Below are positions 45,438 to 54,034 of a DNA stretch of 64,000 bases, piece by piece. The stretch is taken from contig JAJDXR010000064.1 in NCBI GenBank assembly GCA_022823165.1, positions 1-64,000 on the forward strand, written 5' to 3'. Below the pieces are notes generated by a model, which was not told the origin of the DNA, searched no databases, and saw only the letters and a program-made list of their open reading frames with translations. The stretch's first letter is position 1. Each line of letters begins with the position of its first letter. Position numbers and translations under genes: made by a program. Source of the stretch: Anaerolineae bacterium (lineage in GTDB: Bacteria > Chloroflexota > Anaerolineae > Aggregatilineales > Phototrophicaceae).

Positions 45438-46463
45438 ATGATCAGGTATTTTCAGCGCCGCTTGCTGCAAGCGATCCCGACTTTTTTTGGGGTGACGATC
45501 TTGTCCTTCCTGATCATCTTGTCCGCGCCGGGCGATCCGGTGGCGATGATCACCTGGGGGCCGGACAGCAATACTGAAGCCAACGACGCCATGCGCCGTC
45601 AACTGGGCTTGGATCAGCCGCCGCTGGTGCAGTACGTCTATTGGCTGATAGGCAATGACTGGACACTGATTGATTATGATGGCGATGGCCTTGGCGAGAC
45701 GCCCGGCGATCGATACGGGCTGCTGCGCGGCGACCTGGGCACGTCGATAAAGAATAAACGGCCGGTGATGCAGCAGATCGCCCGGCGAGTTCCGGCCACC
45801 TTACGCCTGGGCGTGGCTGCTTTGGCTATTGGATTTATAGCGGGTGTGGTCTTGGGGGTATTGGCGGCCGTCTTCCACCGAACCTGGGTCGATCAGGTCA
45901 TTCGCATCATTTCCGTGGTGGGCAACGCCGTGCCGCAATTTTGGTTGGGTCTGCTGCTAATCATCATTTTTGGCGTGCAGCTGGATATATTACCGATCAG
46001 CGGCATGCAGAATATCACGCGCCGCGGCGGCTTCGACCTGGCGGACTCGCTGCGCCACATGATCCTGCCCGTTTTTGTGCTGTCGCTGAATTGGATCGCC
46101 TTTCTTTCGCGCTTCACCCGGACGCAGATTCTCGAGGTCTTGCAGCAAGATTATGTGCGCACGGCTTACGCCAAAGGCTTGAACGACAAGGTCATTTGGG
46201 CGCGTCACGCGCTGCGCAACGGTCTGCTGCCCGTGGCGACATTTCTGGGTCCCGCAATCGGCACGGTTTTGGCCGGCGCTGTCATCATCGAGCAGGTGTT
46301 CGCCTGGCCCGGCATGGGTAAGCTGATAATTGACGCCGTCTTCGCCCGCGACTATCCGGTGGTGATGGGCTCAGTGGTGATTGCCTCCTTGATGTACATC
46401 GTGGGTGTCCTGCTCTCGGATATCATGTACGTCATCCTTGACCCGCGCATTCGACTGGAGTAG
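45438..46463 (+). CDS. Peptide ABC transporter permease, DppB-like
   Basis: A 341-residue permease. MIRYFQRRLLQAIPTFFGV and SAPGDPVAMI are hallmark N-terminal features of DppB/OppB. The remaining helices include WLGLLLIIIFGVQLDILPISG and the EAA-type loop YVRTAYAKGLNDKVIWARHALRNGL. An insertion at about 65-95 (WTLIDYDGDGLGETPGDRYGLL) contains an acidic DGDGxG loop. It pairs with the DppC-like gene 7 bp downstream. No DppD/DppF ATPase is nearby. Confidence 0.94.
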   Translation: MIRYFQRRLLQAIPTFFGVTILSFLIILSAPGDPVAMITWGPDSNTEANDAMRRQLGLDQPPLVQYVYWLIGNDWTLIDYDGDGLGETPGDRYGLLRGDLGTSIKNKRPVMQQIARRVPATLRLGVAALAIGFIAGVVLGVLAAVFHRTWVDQVIRIISVVGNAVPQFWLGLLLIIIFGVQLDILPISGMQNITRRGGFDLADSLRHMILPVFVLSLNWIAFLSRFTRTQILEVLQQDYVRTAYAKGLNDKVIWARHALRNGLLPVATFLGPAIGTVLAGAVIIEQVFAWPGMGKLIIDAVFARDYPVVMGSVVIASLMYIVGVLLSDIMYVILDPRIRLE

Positions 46464-46470
46464 GCAGCTG

Positions 46471-47385
46471 ATGGCCAAGGATTCCACAGTAGCTGACTTG
46501 GCTTCGGGCCTATCGCAGCAGCCGTCGCGGTCCTTTTGGCGGGACGCGTTCTCTTTCCTCTTGCGTGACCGATTGACCATAGTCTCCGTCTCCGTGCTGG
46601 TCGTCTTCACCCTGATCTGCGTCATCATGCCGGTCGTTTTTGAACGTGTCTTCGACCTGGACGTCAATAACACCAGCATACCCAACCGCTTTAAGCAGCC
46701 CGGCGAAAGCGGCTATCCGCTGGGCACGGATCAACTGGGCCGCGATCAATTTCTGCGCCTGATTTACGGCGGCCGCGTGTCCTTGACCATCGCCTATCTC
46801 GCAAGCGTCATGACCGTGTTTATCGGCATTTCGCTGGGTCTGCTGGCGGGTTTCTACGGTCGGCAAGTGGACGACCTGATCTCCTGGGCTATCAACACGC
46901 TCAGCGCGATTCCGCCGCTGTTCCTGCTGCTGATCGCCTCGGCGATATGGGAGCCTTCAACCGAAGTACTGGTGGTGGTGCTGGCGGCGCTGGGCTGGGT
47001 GGGGACGAGCCGGCTGGTGCGCGGTGAGGTGCTGTCGCTGAAGGAGCGCGACTATGTGCTGGCGGCGCGGGCTCTGGGCGCGTCGGACTTGCGCATCTTG
47101 ATTTCGCATATCTTGCCTAACGTCTTCTCGATCGTGATGGTGACGATGACCATCATCGCCGGCAACTTGATTCTGATTGAATCCGGCTTGAGTTACCTCG
47201 GCGTCGGCATCCAGCCGCCAACGCCAACCTGGGGCAATATGCTGACCGATTCACGCAGTTACTTCGTCAGCGGCGTGCACCTGGTATTCACGCCCGGCAT
47301 CTTGATTATGATTACCGTGCTCTGCTTCTACCTGGTGGGCGATGGCTTGCGCGACGCGCTGGATCCGCGCCGGTATCAGCAGTAG
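46471..47385 (+). CDS. Peptide ABC transporter permease, DppC-like
   Basis: A 304-residue permease. ATG 46471 just after the DppB-like stop is the right start; the longer frame is a shadow. GYPLGTDQLGRDQFLRLIYGGRVSL is the DppC signature. The loop YVLAARALGASDLRILISHILPN contacts the ATPase, and the ESGLSYLGVGIQPPTPTWGNML segment is typical. Acts with the DppB-like permease and probably with the binding protein on the other strand at 47983. Confidence 0.95.
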   Translation: MAKDSTVADLASGLSQQPSRSFWRDAFSFLLRDRLTIVSVSVLVVFTLICVIMPVVFERVFDLDVNNTSIPNRFKQPGESGYPLGTDQLGRDQFLRLIYGGRVSLTIAYLASVMTVFIGISLGLLAGFYGRQVDDLISWAINTLSAIPPLFLLLIASAIWEPSTEVLVVVLAALGWVGTSRLVRGEVLSLKERDYVLAARALGASDLRILISHILPNVFSIVMVTMTIIAGNLILIESGLSYLGVGIQPPTPTWGNMLTDSRSYFVSGVHLVFTPGILIMITVLCFYLVGDGLRDALDPRRYQQ

Positions 47386-47453
47386 CATTTGCTGCGCCGG
47401 ATATAGCGGTACGATGTAGCCAGTCCTTCGGTTGGAGGCCACGTGGAGAAATT

Positions 47454-47849
47454 ATGCTGAAAACGGTCTTGCTCTACTTTAAGCGAAAGAGACTGATGCG
47501 GCTGTTTAAGTGCTTCAACATCAAGTACCACGCCAGTCATTTGGGCAAGGCCATGGCAAATGAGGACGACGACTTCCACCGCAAATACAATCACGAAAAG
47601 CTGCGCGAAGCTATCCTGAAGATTTGCGAGAAACAGAACATTGCGCCCACTGACTTGCGCCTGATAGAAGATGAGTTAAATGAATATATCAATGCGTTGG
47701 TGAACAAGGCGCACGATAAAGAGCGTCAGAAACTGAAGGTTCGTGAATTCGTGGATAACCGCATCAAGGTCAAGCGTGTGGAGCGACATAGGCTTCACGG
47801 CAAAACGCCGACAAGCGAGCCAGAGCGCGAATTGCATACTAACAAATGA
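47454..47849 (+). CDS. Hypothetical basic protein
   Basis: A 131-residue Lys/Arg-rich protein with no family I recognise. GTGGAGAAATT precedes the ATG, a good ribosome site. The N-terminus is hydrophobic-basic (MLKTVLLYFKRKRLMRLFK), perhaps membrane-attaching. The centre is helical (KLREAILKICEKQNIAPTD) and the C-terminus strongly charged. AT-richer than the permeases before it and 68 bp downstream of them. Nucleic-acid binding is possible from charge alone. Confidence 0.65.
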   Translation: MLKTVLLYFKRKRLMRLFKCFNIKYHASHLGKAMANEDDDFHRKYNHEKLREAILKICEKQNIAPTDLRLIEDELNEYINALVNKAHDKERQKLKVREFVDNRIKVKRVERHRLHGKTPTSEPERELHTNK

Positions 47850-47871
47850 TATTCATTATCCGCAACAAAAT

Positions 47872-47985
47872 GGGCGACTCACCGAGTCGCCCCTAAAGCT
47901 TCGATTGTTTTGCGAGGCTCCCTTTCCCCCCTTGTGGGATGCCTGCCATAGAGATGGCAGGAAGGGGCTGGGGCATGGGGGGCTA
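47872..47985. repeat. REP-like palindrome plus partial MITE-like repeat
   Basis: 47872-47895 is a REP-like palindrome (GGGCGACTC / GAGTCGCCCC). From about 47920 the sequence is the inverted counterpart of the left part of 27205-27350, sharing CATAGAGATGGCAGGAAGGGG. It ends at the stop of the convergent binding-protein gene. Confidence 0.75.
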
Positions 47986-49647
47986 GCCCTCGATCGTCCA
48001 CTTGTGGATGTCGGCCGTGTAGCCGTAGAAGACCCAGAATGGCGCTGGCTCGAAGCCGCCGACGCGGGCGTTGGCCGTCTGCCAGATATTAGGCACGAAG
48101 GACCAGTCGTAAGCCAGGTCTTCATGCGCGAGCCGCTGAATCTCACGGTAGATCGCGCCGCGCTCTTCCGTGCTGCAGCCCGGCACCGTACGCGCCTGGT
48201 CGATCAGGGCGTCAATCTCCGGATTGACGTAGGAGGCCAGGTTGTTGCCGCTGCCCGGGATATCCTGGCGGCTGTCAATCAGCGTCATGAAGTCGTTGGC
48301 GTCAGGCGCGCCGCCGGTGCCGCCGCTATTGCTCATGGAGGTGGCGTCATACATCTGGCCCAGATAGATGTCGCTGATGTAGTTGGCCCATTCCACTTTC
48401 TCCAGCTTGACGTCGAAGCCGATGTCCTTGAGTTGATCCTGCGCGACCAGGACGTGCGTCTCGAACATGAGCAGAATGTCGCTGTAGGAGATCAGGAATT
48501 CCAGACGCTGGCCGTCTTTCTCGCGCACGCCGTCGCCGTCGGAATCGACCCAGCCGGCGTCCTCAAGCAGCTGCATGGCGCCCTCGGGATCGTAGGAATA
48601 GGGCTCGAGGTCATGGTTGTAAGCCCAACCGATGGCAGGATTGACGGCGCCGATCAGCCGCGTGCCGCCATCATCGCCGCCCATGGTGGCCAGGACATCG
48701 CTCTTGTTGTAGCCCATCGCCACCGCCTTGCGCACGGCGGGATCGCTGAAGATCGGATGCGGCACTTGCTCGACCGGATTGCCGTCTTCATCATAAGCCG
48801 GCGCTGGATGCTCGGGATCAACCCAATTCAGCGCGAAGAATTTGACCGACATCTGCGGGAAGATCTGCCACTGTAAGTTGCTGGTATCGGCTATCTGCGT
48901 GAATAGATCGCCGTGCAGATAGGTGTAGTCGACTTCCGCCGCCTGGATTGACTGCAACGCCACCGCCTGCTCCTTGATGTTGCGATTGATCAGGTAAGGA
49001 ATACCGACTTCTCCCCCCCACCAATTGGGATTGGCGTGGTAGCTTTGGTAAGCATCGGGCGCCCATTCGTCGAGGATGTAGGGACCGCCACTGATGCCAA
49101 CGGGTTCTGTTGAGACCATAGCGGTCTCAAAGTCGCTGAAGTCGTCGGCGAAGAGATGGGAAGGCATGAAGCGGACACCGCCCAATTGACTAAAGGCAGC
49201 GCAGTCCAAGCCGGTTAAGACCACTTCGTAGGTCTTGTCGTCCACGATGCGGACTTCCTCGACCGCTTGCACCTCGGTCTCCTGGATCGACGCGACTTCG
49301 TCGGACTTGATGGCGTCTATGACGAACTTGATGTCATGCGATGTGATGGGCATGCCGTCCGACCAATTCGCGTCCTGCTTGATGTGGAAGGTGTAGACCA
49401 AGCCGTCATCGGAAATCTCCCAATTGGTCAAGCCGGGAATCGGCGCTGATGTCGCGGGATCAATCTCGTAAGGCTTGGGCCAGAGCACGCTAAAAGCCTG
49501 GAAGGAAGCGCCATCGCTGCTCAGCGCCGGGTTGAAGGTGCTGATGTTGCCGAAGCCGCGAATGACGATGGTCTCCGCGTCCTGCGCGGCCGCCAGCGCG
49601 ACCGTCAGCAGCAGCAACAGGATTAGTAAAACCTTGAAGTATCTCAT
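47983..49647 (-). CDS. ABC transporter substrate-binding protein family 5 (peptide/nickel type)
   Basis: A 554-residue secreted binding protein. ATG 49647 gives a signal peptide ending ALAAAQ. The mature part shows the family-5 pattern: NWEISDDGLVYTFHIKQDANWSDG (fragments LVYTFHIK and WSDGMPIT), PVGISGGPYILDEW and LLEDAGWVDSDGDGVREKDG with a DSDGDG loop. It likely feeds the DppB/DppC-like permeases encoded on the opposite strand about 600 bp away. No lipobox Cys. Ligand: oligopeptide or another medium-sized solute. Confidence 0.93.
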   Translation of the reverse strand: MRYFKVLLILLLLLTVALAAAQDAETIVIRGFGNISTFNPALSSDGASFQAFSVLWPKPYEIDPATSAPIPGLTNWEISDDGLVYTFHIKQDANWSDGMPITSHDIKFVIDAIKSDEVASIQETEVQAVEEVRIVDDKTYEVVLTGLDCAAFSQLGGVRFMPSHLFADDFSDFETAMVSTEPVGISGGPYILDEWAPDAYQSYHANPNWWGGEVGIPYLINRNIKEQAVALQSIQAAEVDYTYLHGDLFTQIADTSNLQWQIFPQMSVKFFALNWVDPEHPAPAYDEDGNPVEQVPHPIFSDPAVRKAVAMGYNKSDVLATMGGDDGGTRLIGAVNPAIGWAYNHDLEPYSYDPEGAMQLLEDAGWVDSDGDGVREKDGQRLEFLISYSDILLMFETHVLVAQDQLKDIGFDVKLEKVEWANYISDIYLGQMYDATSMSNSGGTGGAPDANDFMTLIDSRQDIPGSGNNLASYVNPEIDALIDQARTVPGCSTEERGAIYREIQRLAHEDLAYDWSFVPNIWQTANARVGGFEPAPFWVFYGYTADIHKWTIEG

Positions 49648-49817
49648 GGGATTCTCCCTGTACTTAATGTATTGAGCGATTTGTATGAAACTCATTCAGC
49701 CAGAGACTATAACACTTTTGGCGGCTGATTACGAAAACCCCGCTGCTGGCGGCTTGTCTGCTTGTGGCGCAATCGCCGACAGTTGAGAGATCCGCCAAAT
49801 CAAGGCTTGCGCATTTA

Positions 49818-49829
49818 GAACAAAAGTGC
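49818..49829. promoter_or_regulatory. LexA-box-like site upstream of recA
   Basis: GAAC-AAAA-GTGC differs by one base from the GAAC-N4-GTTC box of Gram-positive-type LexA. It lies about 80 bp before the recA start. The rest of the 258-bp gap between the binding protein and recA shows no gene. Confidence 0.35.
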
Positions 49830-49905
49830 TAGCCTTGTGGACATAGCAGATTCAGGACAGAAACACTACACTTAGGCAATCCCTAGACAAAGCGAGACGG
49901 CAACG

Positions 49906-50976
49906 ATGGCGAAACGTACACAGATGGTCAAGGAAACGCTGGTCCACGCTAGTGGCGACCATGCAGCCAAACAGAAGGCGCTGGACGCCACGCTAAGCGA
50001 CATCACCAAACGCTACGGTGATGGCACAATTTTCAATTTGGGCGCTGGCAGACACCTGGAGGTCGAGGCAATCTCGACCGGCTCGCTGGGCATCGATATT
50101 TCGCTGGGAGTCGGCGGCGTACCGCGCGGGCGCATCACCGAGATTTACGGCCCGGAAAGCTCGGGCAAGACGACGCTCTGCCTGCATATCGTGGCTGAGG
50201 CGCAAAAGTCCGGCGGCATTTGCGCCTTTGTCGACATGGAGCACGCGCTTGACCCGCTGTATGCCGAAAAGATCGGCGTAGATATTCAGCAGCTCTATGT
50301 CTCGCAGCCGGATACTGGCGAGCAGGCTCTGGAAATCACCGAGCATCTGACGCGTTCGGGCGCGCTGGATGTCATCGTGGTGGACAGTGTGGCCGCGCTT
50401 GTACCCCGCGCCGAGATCGAGGGCGAGATGGGCGATTCGCATGTCGGCTTGCAGGCGCGCTTGATGAGCCAGGCGCTGCGTAAACTGGCTGGCGCCATCA
50501 AGCAGTCCAATGTCTGCGTCATCTTCACCAACCAATTGCGTGAGAAAGTCGGCGTCATGTTCGGCAGCCCCGAGACGACGCCGGGGGGCCGCGCCCTGAA
50601 GTTCTACGCCAGCGTGCGCATTGATATCCGGCGCATCCAGCAGATCAAGCACAGCGGCGACATCGTTGGCAATCGCACCCGGGTGAAGATAAAGAAGAAC
50701 AAGGTCGCCGCGCCTTTCAAGGAATGCGAATTCGACATCATGTTCAACCAGGGCATCAGCAAATCAGGCGAGATCATCGACATCGGCACCGAGCTGGGCA
50801 TCATCGACAAGCGCGGCGCCTTCTATCGCTACGGCGATGACTTGCTGGGGCAGGGCCGCGAGAACGCCAAGCTCTTCTTGCTGAGCAACGGGGGCATGTC
50901 GGATACGATCGAGGACAAGGTGCGGCGTACCTTCGGCTTGCCGGCGATGGCTGCGGCGGCTGAGGGTGGGGGGTAG
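49906..50976 (+). CDS. recA: Recombinase RecA
   Basis: A 356-residue recombinase that coats single-stranded DNA and drives strand exchange and LexA cleavage. GPESSGKT (82-89) is Walker [11 protein letters not shown] is Walker B, and [21 protein letters not shown] is the conserved loop region. Full length with no intein. Its short glycine-ending C-terminus lacks the usual acidic tail. Monocistronic; the next gene, 105 bp on, is an AT-rich accessory gene. Confidence 0.98.
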   Translation: MAKRTQMVKETLVHASGDHAAKQKALDATLSDITKRYGDGTIFNLGAGRHLEVEAISTGSLGIDISLGVGGVPRGRITEIYGPESSGKTTLCLHIVAEAQKSGGICAFVDMEHALDPLYAEKIGVDIQQLYVSQPDTGEQALEITEHLTRSGALDVIVVDSVAALVPRAEIEGEMGDSHVGLQARLMSQALRKLAGAIKQSNVCVIFTNQLREKVGVMFGSPETTPGGRALKFYASVRIDIRRIQQIKHSGDIVGNRTRVKIKKNKVAAPFKECEFDIMFNQGISKSGEIIDIGTELGIIDKRGAFYRYGDDLLGQGRENAKLFLLSNGGMSDTIEDKVRRTFGLPAMAAAAEGGG

Positions 50977-51080
50977 GGCTACATTTCAATTTGGGCATTC
51001 CGCCACACGGCAGTTGTTTGACCAGCAATTCTATTTGCGATATGCTCCGCTGATTATGAATTCGTTTCCGAGAGGCAATT

Positions 51081-52796
51081 ATGCCTTACGGTGGAGTATC
51101 GACGATGCCCGAAGACAACTACAGTTATGTTCGCGATGTCTTGAATGAACTCAGGAATGGGCTCGGACCTTATATTTTGCATGAATTTGGGGAGTATTAT
51201 GGGCGAAAACGAAATATTCACCTAAAGAAAATACACGAGTCTCTCAGTAGTGATCCAGCATATAGATCAATGGTGTTCGATAGTGATGAAGACACGATAG
51301 AACAAATTGATTCTGCTGGTTGGCTGAAAGTAATGCGGTTGCGTTGGGAGACAGTATTCAAAGATAAGCTAGGCGAATTTGCTGACAGCCAGGACATGAT
51401 TGTACTTAATGCTCGCGCGTATTTGAGGGAATTAATAGAAGCTCGAAACATATGGGGGCATGAGTCTGACCGCAATCAGATTTCTGATTATTACGCATTG
51501 CGCCTCGTTGAAACAGCTTCATTCTTCCTGCAAGCTACCGGGGCGAATGAACATGCACAGAATTGCGAGTGGATAAAGCGGCGGTTTAGTATCGTAAGTG
51601 CCCATCAGTCCACTGAAACATCATTTGTATCCGAAGCTGCGTTTGCAGAGCGCGAATACAGAAAGCCTCCGGCAAATGAACAATTGAGGAAAACAGACTT
51701 GGTCGGTATAGATCTTTCAACGTGCAACCTGACGAGTTACGACTTGTCTGGTTTGGACATGTCCGATTCGGATTTGTCACGGTCAGCCTTGGCAAAATGT
51801 GATTTGCGGGATGCAAACCTACACGCGGCAAACTTGCGGCAATCCGATATTTCGGGAGCGGATTTGCGGGACGCGGATCTTAGGCACGCCAACTTGGCTG
51901 GGTCGACGTTGACCAAAGCTAACTTGTCGAATGCAAATCTGCTGGGCTCAAATCTTGCTAACGCAAATCTGTCTCGCGCGGCTATGTCGAGCGCAACCTT
52001 GAGGCATGCCAACTTAACCGGAGAGGACTTATCGAAGGCTGACTTAAGAGGCGCGGACTTGAGAGACGCCAAGTTGACAGATGCAGACTTGAGTGCAACG
52101 GATTTGAGCAATGCCAACCTGTCAGATGGATACATAGCTGACGCGACCTTGTCGCATGCAAAACTGACGGGCGCGAATTTGGCAAGCGCAGACTTGCGAC
52201 GAACAAAAATGAATGATGCCGTATTATCATACGCAAACGTTTGCAATGCCAAACTATCGGGAGCTGTATTGACGAATACCGATTTTACTGGGGCTAACTT
52301 GTCCGGTGCGGACTTGCGTAGATCGGACATGCGACGGACAAAACTGTGCAATGCGGATTTATCCGACGGGTACTTGTCCGAGGAAGTTGACCTAGGCGAC
52401 GCCGACTTAACTGGTGCAAACTTATCTAATGCGGACTTGGAGAACGCATACATGCCAGATGCAAGTCTTTCGATAGCCTTCCTTCCTTATGCAGACTTGG
52501 AAAAAGCGAATTTGACCAATGCGGATTTGACGGATGCATACATGTTGCAGGTAGACTTGAAGAACGCGAATTTAACCAGCGCAAATCTGTCGAATGCTTA
52601 CTTGTGGTGCGCCGATCTGCAACGAACGGATTTGCAACAAGCGAATTTGACCAATGCAAACTTGTGCGGTGCGAATCTGTTTAGGGCGAAAATGTTCAAA
52701 GCAAACTTAAACAACGCAAGATTTAACATAAAGACGATTCTACCCGACGGCTCCTACTGGACCGAAGACACAAACATGATTAAGTTCACAGGCTAG
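51081..52796 (+). CDS. HEPN (Swt1-like) - pentapeptide repeat fusion protein
   Basis: A 571-residue protein. Residues about 12-165 resemble the Swt1-family HEPN domain: NYSYVRDVLNELRNGLGPYI at the start, and ARNIWGHE at 121-128 carries the R-x4-H ribonuclease motif (Arg122, His127). From about 206 to 545 come some 65 pentapeptide repeats of A(D/N)Lxx form, predicting a long right-handed quadrilateral helix that can mimic DNA. It closes with LPDGSYWTEDT. Both ATG 51081 (GAGAGG upstream) and ATG 51105 (GGTGGAG upstream) are possible starts. The gene is AT-richer than recA. A toxin or defence effector is plausible; function is unproven. Confidence 0.82.
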   Translation: MPYGGVSTMPEDNYSYVRDVLNELRNGLGPYILHEFGEYYGRKRNIHLKKIHESLSSDPAYRSMVFDSDEDTIEQIDSAGWLKVMRLRWETVFKDKLGEFADSQDMIVLNARAYLRELIEARNIWGHESDRNQISDYYALRLVETASFFLQATGANEHAQNCEWIKRRFSIVSAHQSTETSFVSEAAFAEREYRKPPANEQLRKTDLVGIDLSTCNLTSYDLSGLDMSDSDLSRSALAKCDLRDANLHAANLRQSDISGADLRDADLRHANLAGSTLTKANLSNANLLGSNLANANLSRAAMSSATLRHANLTGEDLSKADLRGADLRDAKLTDADLSATDLSNANLSDGYIADATLSHAKLTGANLASADLRRTKMNDAVLSYANVCNAKLSGAVLTNTDFTGANLSGADLRRSDMRRTKLCNADLSDGYLSEEVDLGDADLTGANLSNADLENAYMPDASLSIAFLPYADLEKANLTNADLTDAYMLQVDLKNANLTSANLSNAYLWCADLQRTDLQQANLTNANLCGANLFRAKMFKANLNNARFNIKTILPDGSYWTEDTNMIKFTG

Positions 52797-52801
52797 TCAC
52801 G

Positions 52802-53110
52802 CTATTGCTTCATTCCCTCCTGCGCCAGCCACGCCGCCTCGCTGACCAGCTCACCATTCTCTACCTCGCTGCCGGTGTAGCGCTTGTTCTTGTCGAAGTA
52901 GAACGTGAGCTCCGCCTGAAAGGGGCAGCGGGCCGCGCTGGCCAGCTTGCGGCACCAGTAGGTCTTGCCGTCGTCGGCGCGGGACAGGTCATTTAGCGGA
53001 TCCACGCGAATGCGCAGAATCTGCTGGCACATCTTGGGCTGGACGTAAAAGTAGATGCCGCGATCTTCGTTGCGTCCGCCGCCGCCAAATAGCGATTTCA
53101 GGATATTCAT
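52802..53110 (-). CDS. Hypothetical protein
   Basis: A 102-residue protein. After a short N-terminus with a Gly run (LFGGGGRNEDR) it has strands such as GIYFYVQPKMCQQILRIRV and KTYWCRKL, with four Cys in all (KMCQQ, YWCRK, ARCPF and none in the tail beyond). It is GC-rich like the core genes and therefore probably native. No family recognised. Its stop lies 5 bp from the stop of the convergent HEPN-pentapeptide gene. Confidence 0.7.
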   Translation of the reverse strand: MNILKSLFGGGGRNEDRGIYFYVQPKMCQQILRIRVDPLNDLSRADDGKTYWCRKLASAARCPFQAELTFYFDKNKRYTGSEVENGELVSEAAWLAQEGMKQ

Positions 53111-53193
53111 CAGCGCCGCCTTTCAGATTGGATGACGCGAGACTGTAGTTTGTATTATAGCCGTATTGCTGCGAGCGACCTGATAGGTTGCCC

Positions 53194-53973
53194 CTACGAT
53201 TCGTCGAGTGGCAGGCGCAGGTCCCAGGCTTCCAGATTCGCCATGAATTGATGCGCCGTCATATCAAGGTGCACCGGCGTCACGCTGACGTAGTCGCGAT
53301 GCACCGCCCAGACATCCGTGCCCAGCTCGTCGGTGTTCGCCGTCGGCGGCTCGCCTTCGACGCGCACGACGCCCTTGTCGACTTCGACCAGGCAGTCGCG
53401 GTAGATGCGTACGCCCTGCCGCGTCAGCCGGATGCCGCGCAAATCGCCCAGCCGATCCACCGGCGGCACGTTGACGTTGAGGATGGTGTAGGTTGGCAAA
53501 CCCTGCGCCAGCGCCATCTTGACGATGATCCGCGCGACAGCGGCCGCGACCCGGTAATCGCCGGGATCGTCTGCGTTGGCTTGCGCTAGCGAGAAGGCGA
53601 CGGCTGGAATGCCGCCGATTGCCGCTTCCAGCGCGGCGCTGACTGTGCCGCTGTAGGTCAGGTCCTGGCCCATATTCTCGCCGCGATTGATGCCGGCGAC
53701 CACGATGTCCGGTTTGCCGTCCATCAAGCCGAGCAGCGACAGGGCGATGCAATCAGCCGGCGTGCCGGAGACGGCGATGGCGGGTATGCCGGCGCCGATG
53801 ACGCAGCGCGAGTAAGCGATGTCTTGATGCAAGGTGATCTTGTGTCCGCTGGCGCTCTGATTGACGGCGGGCGCGCAGACGCGCACCGAGCCCAATGCCT
53901 GCATAGCCTCGGCCAGACTTATAATGCCGGGCGCATCGTAGCCGTCGTCGTTCGTAACGAGTATTGAAGTCAC
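53194..53973 (-). CDS. surE: 5'/3'-nucleotidase SurE
   Basis: A 259-residue metal-dependent phosphatase acting on nucleoside monophosphates. VTNDDGYDAPG (6-16) holds the metal-binding Asp pair, followed by VCAPAVNQSASGHKIT with the active-site Ser/Asn region, and SGTPADCIAL and VAGINRGENMG, all classical. The start is GTG 53973 with AAAGG upstream. A degenerate REP-like palindrome lies just after its stop (about 53172-53196). Confidence 0.96.
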   Translation of the reverse strand: MTSILVTNDDGYDAPGIISLAEAMQALGSVRVCAPAVNQSASGHKITLHQDIAYSRCVIGAGIPAIAVSGTPADCIALSLLGLMDGKPDIVVAGINRGENMGQDLTYSGTVSAALEAAIGGIPAVAFSLAQANADDPGDYRVAAAVARIIVKMALAQGLPTYTILNVNVPPVDRLGDLRGIRLTRQGVRIYRDCLVEVDKGVVRVEGEPPTANTDELGTDVWAVHRDYVSVTPVHLDMTAHQFMANLEAWDLRLPLDES

Positions 53974-54034
53974 AAATTGTCGCCTTTCCGACGCAGCGGT
54001 GAATTATCCCTGCCTGACTATAGCGCCGGCCTGC

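Noticed and set aside
51737..52453. 238-codon minus-strand ORF opposite the pentapeptide repeats
   Set aside because: Periodic antisense translation of the repeats, which avoid stops on that frame; not a gene.
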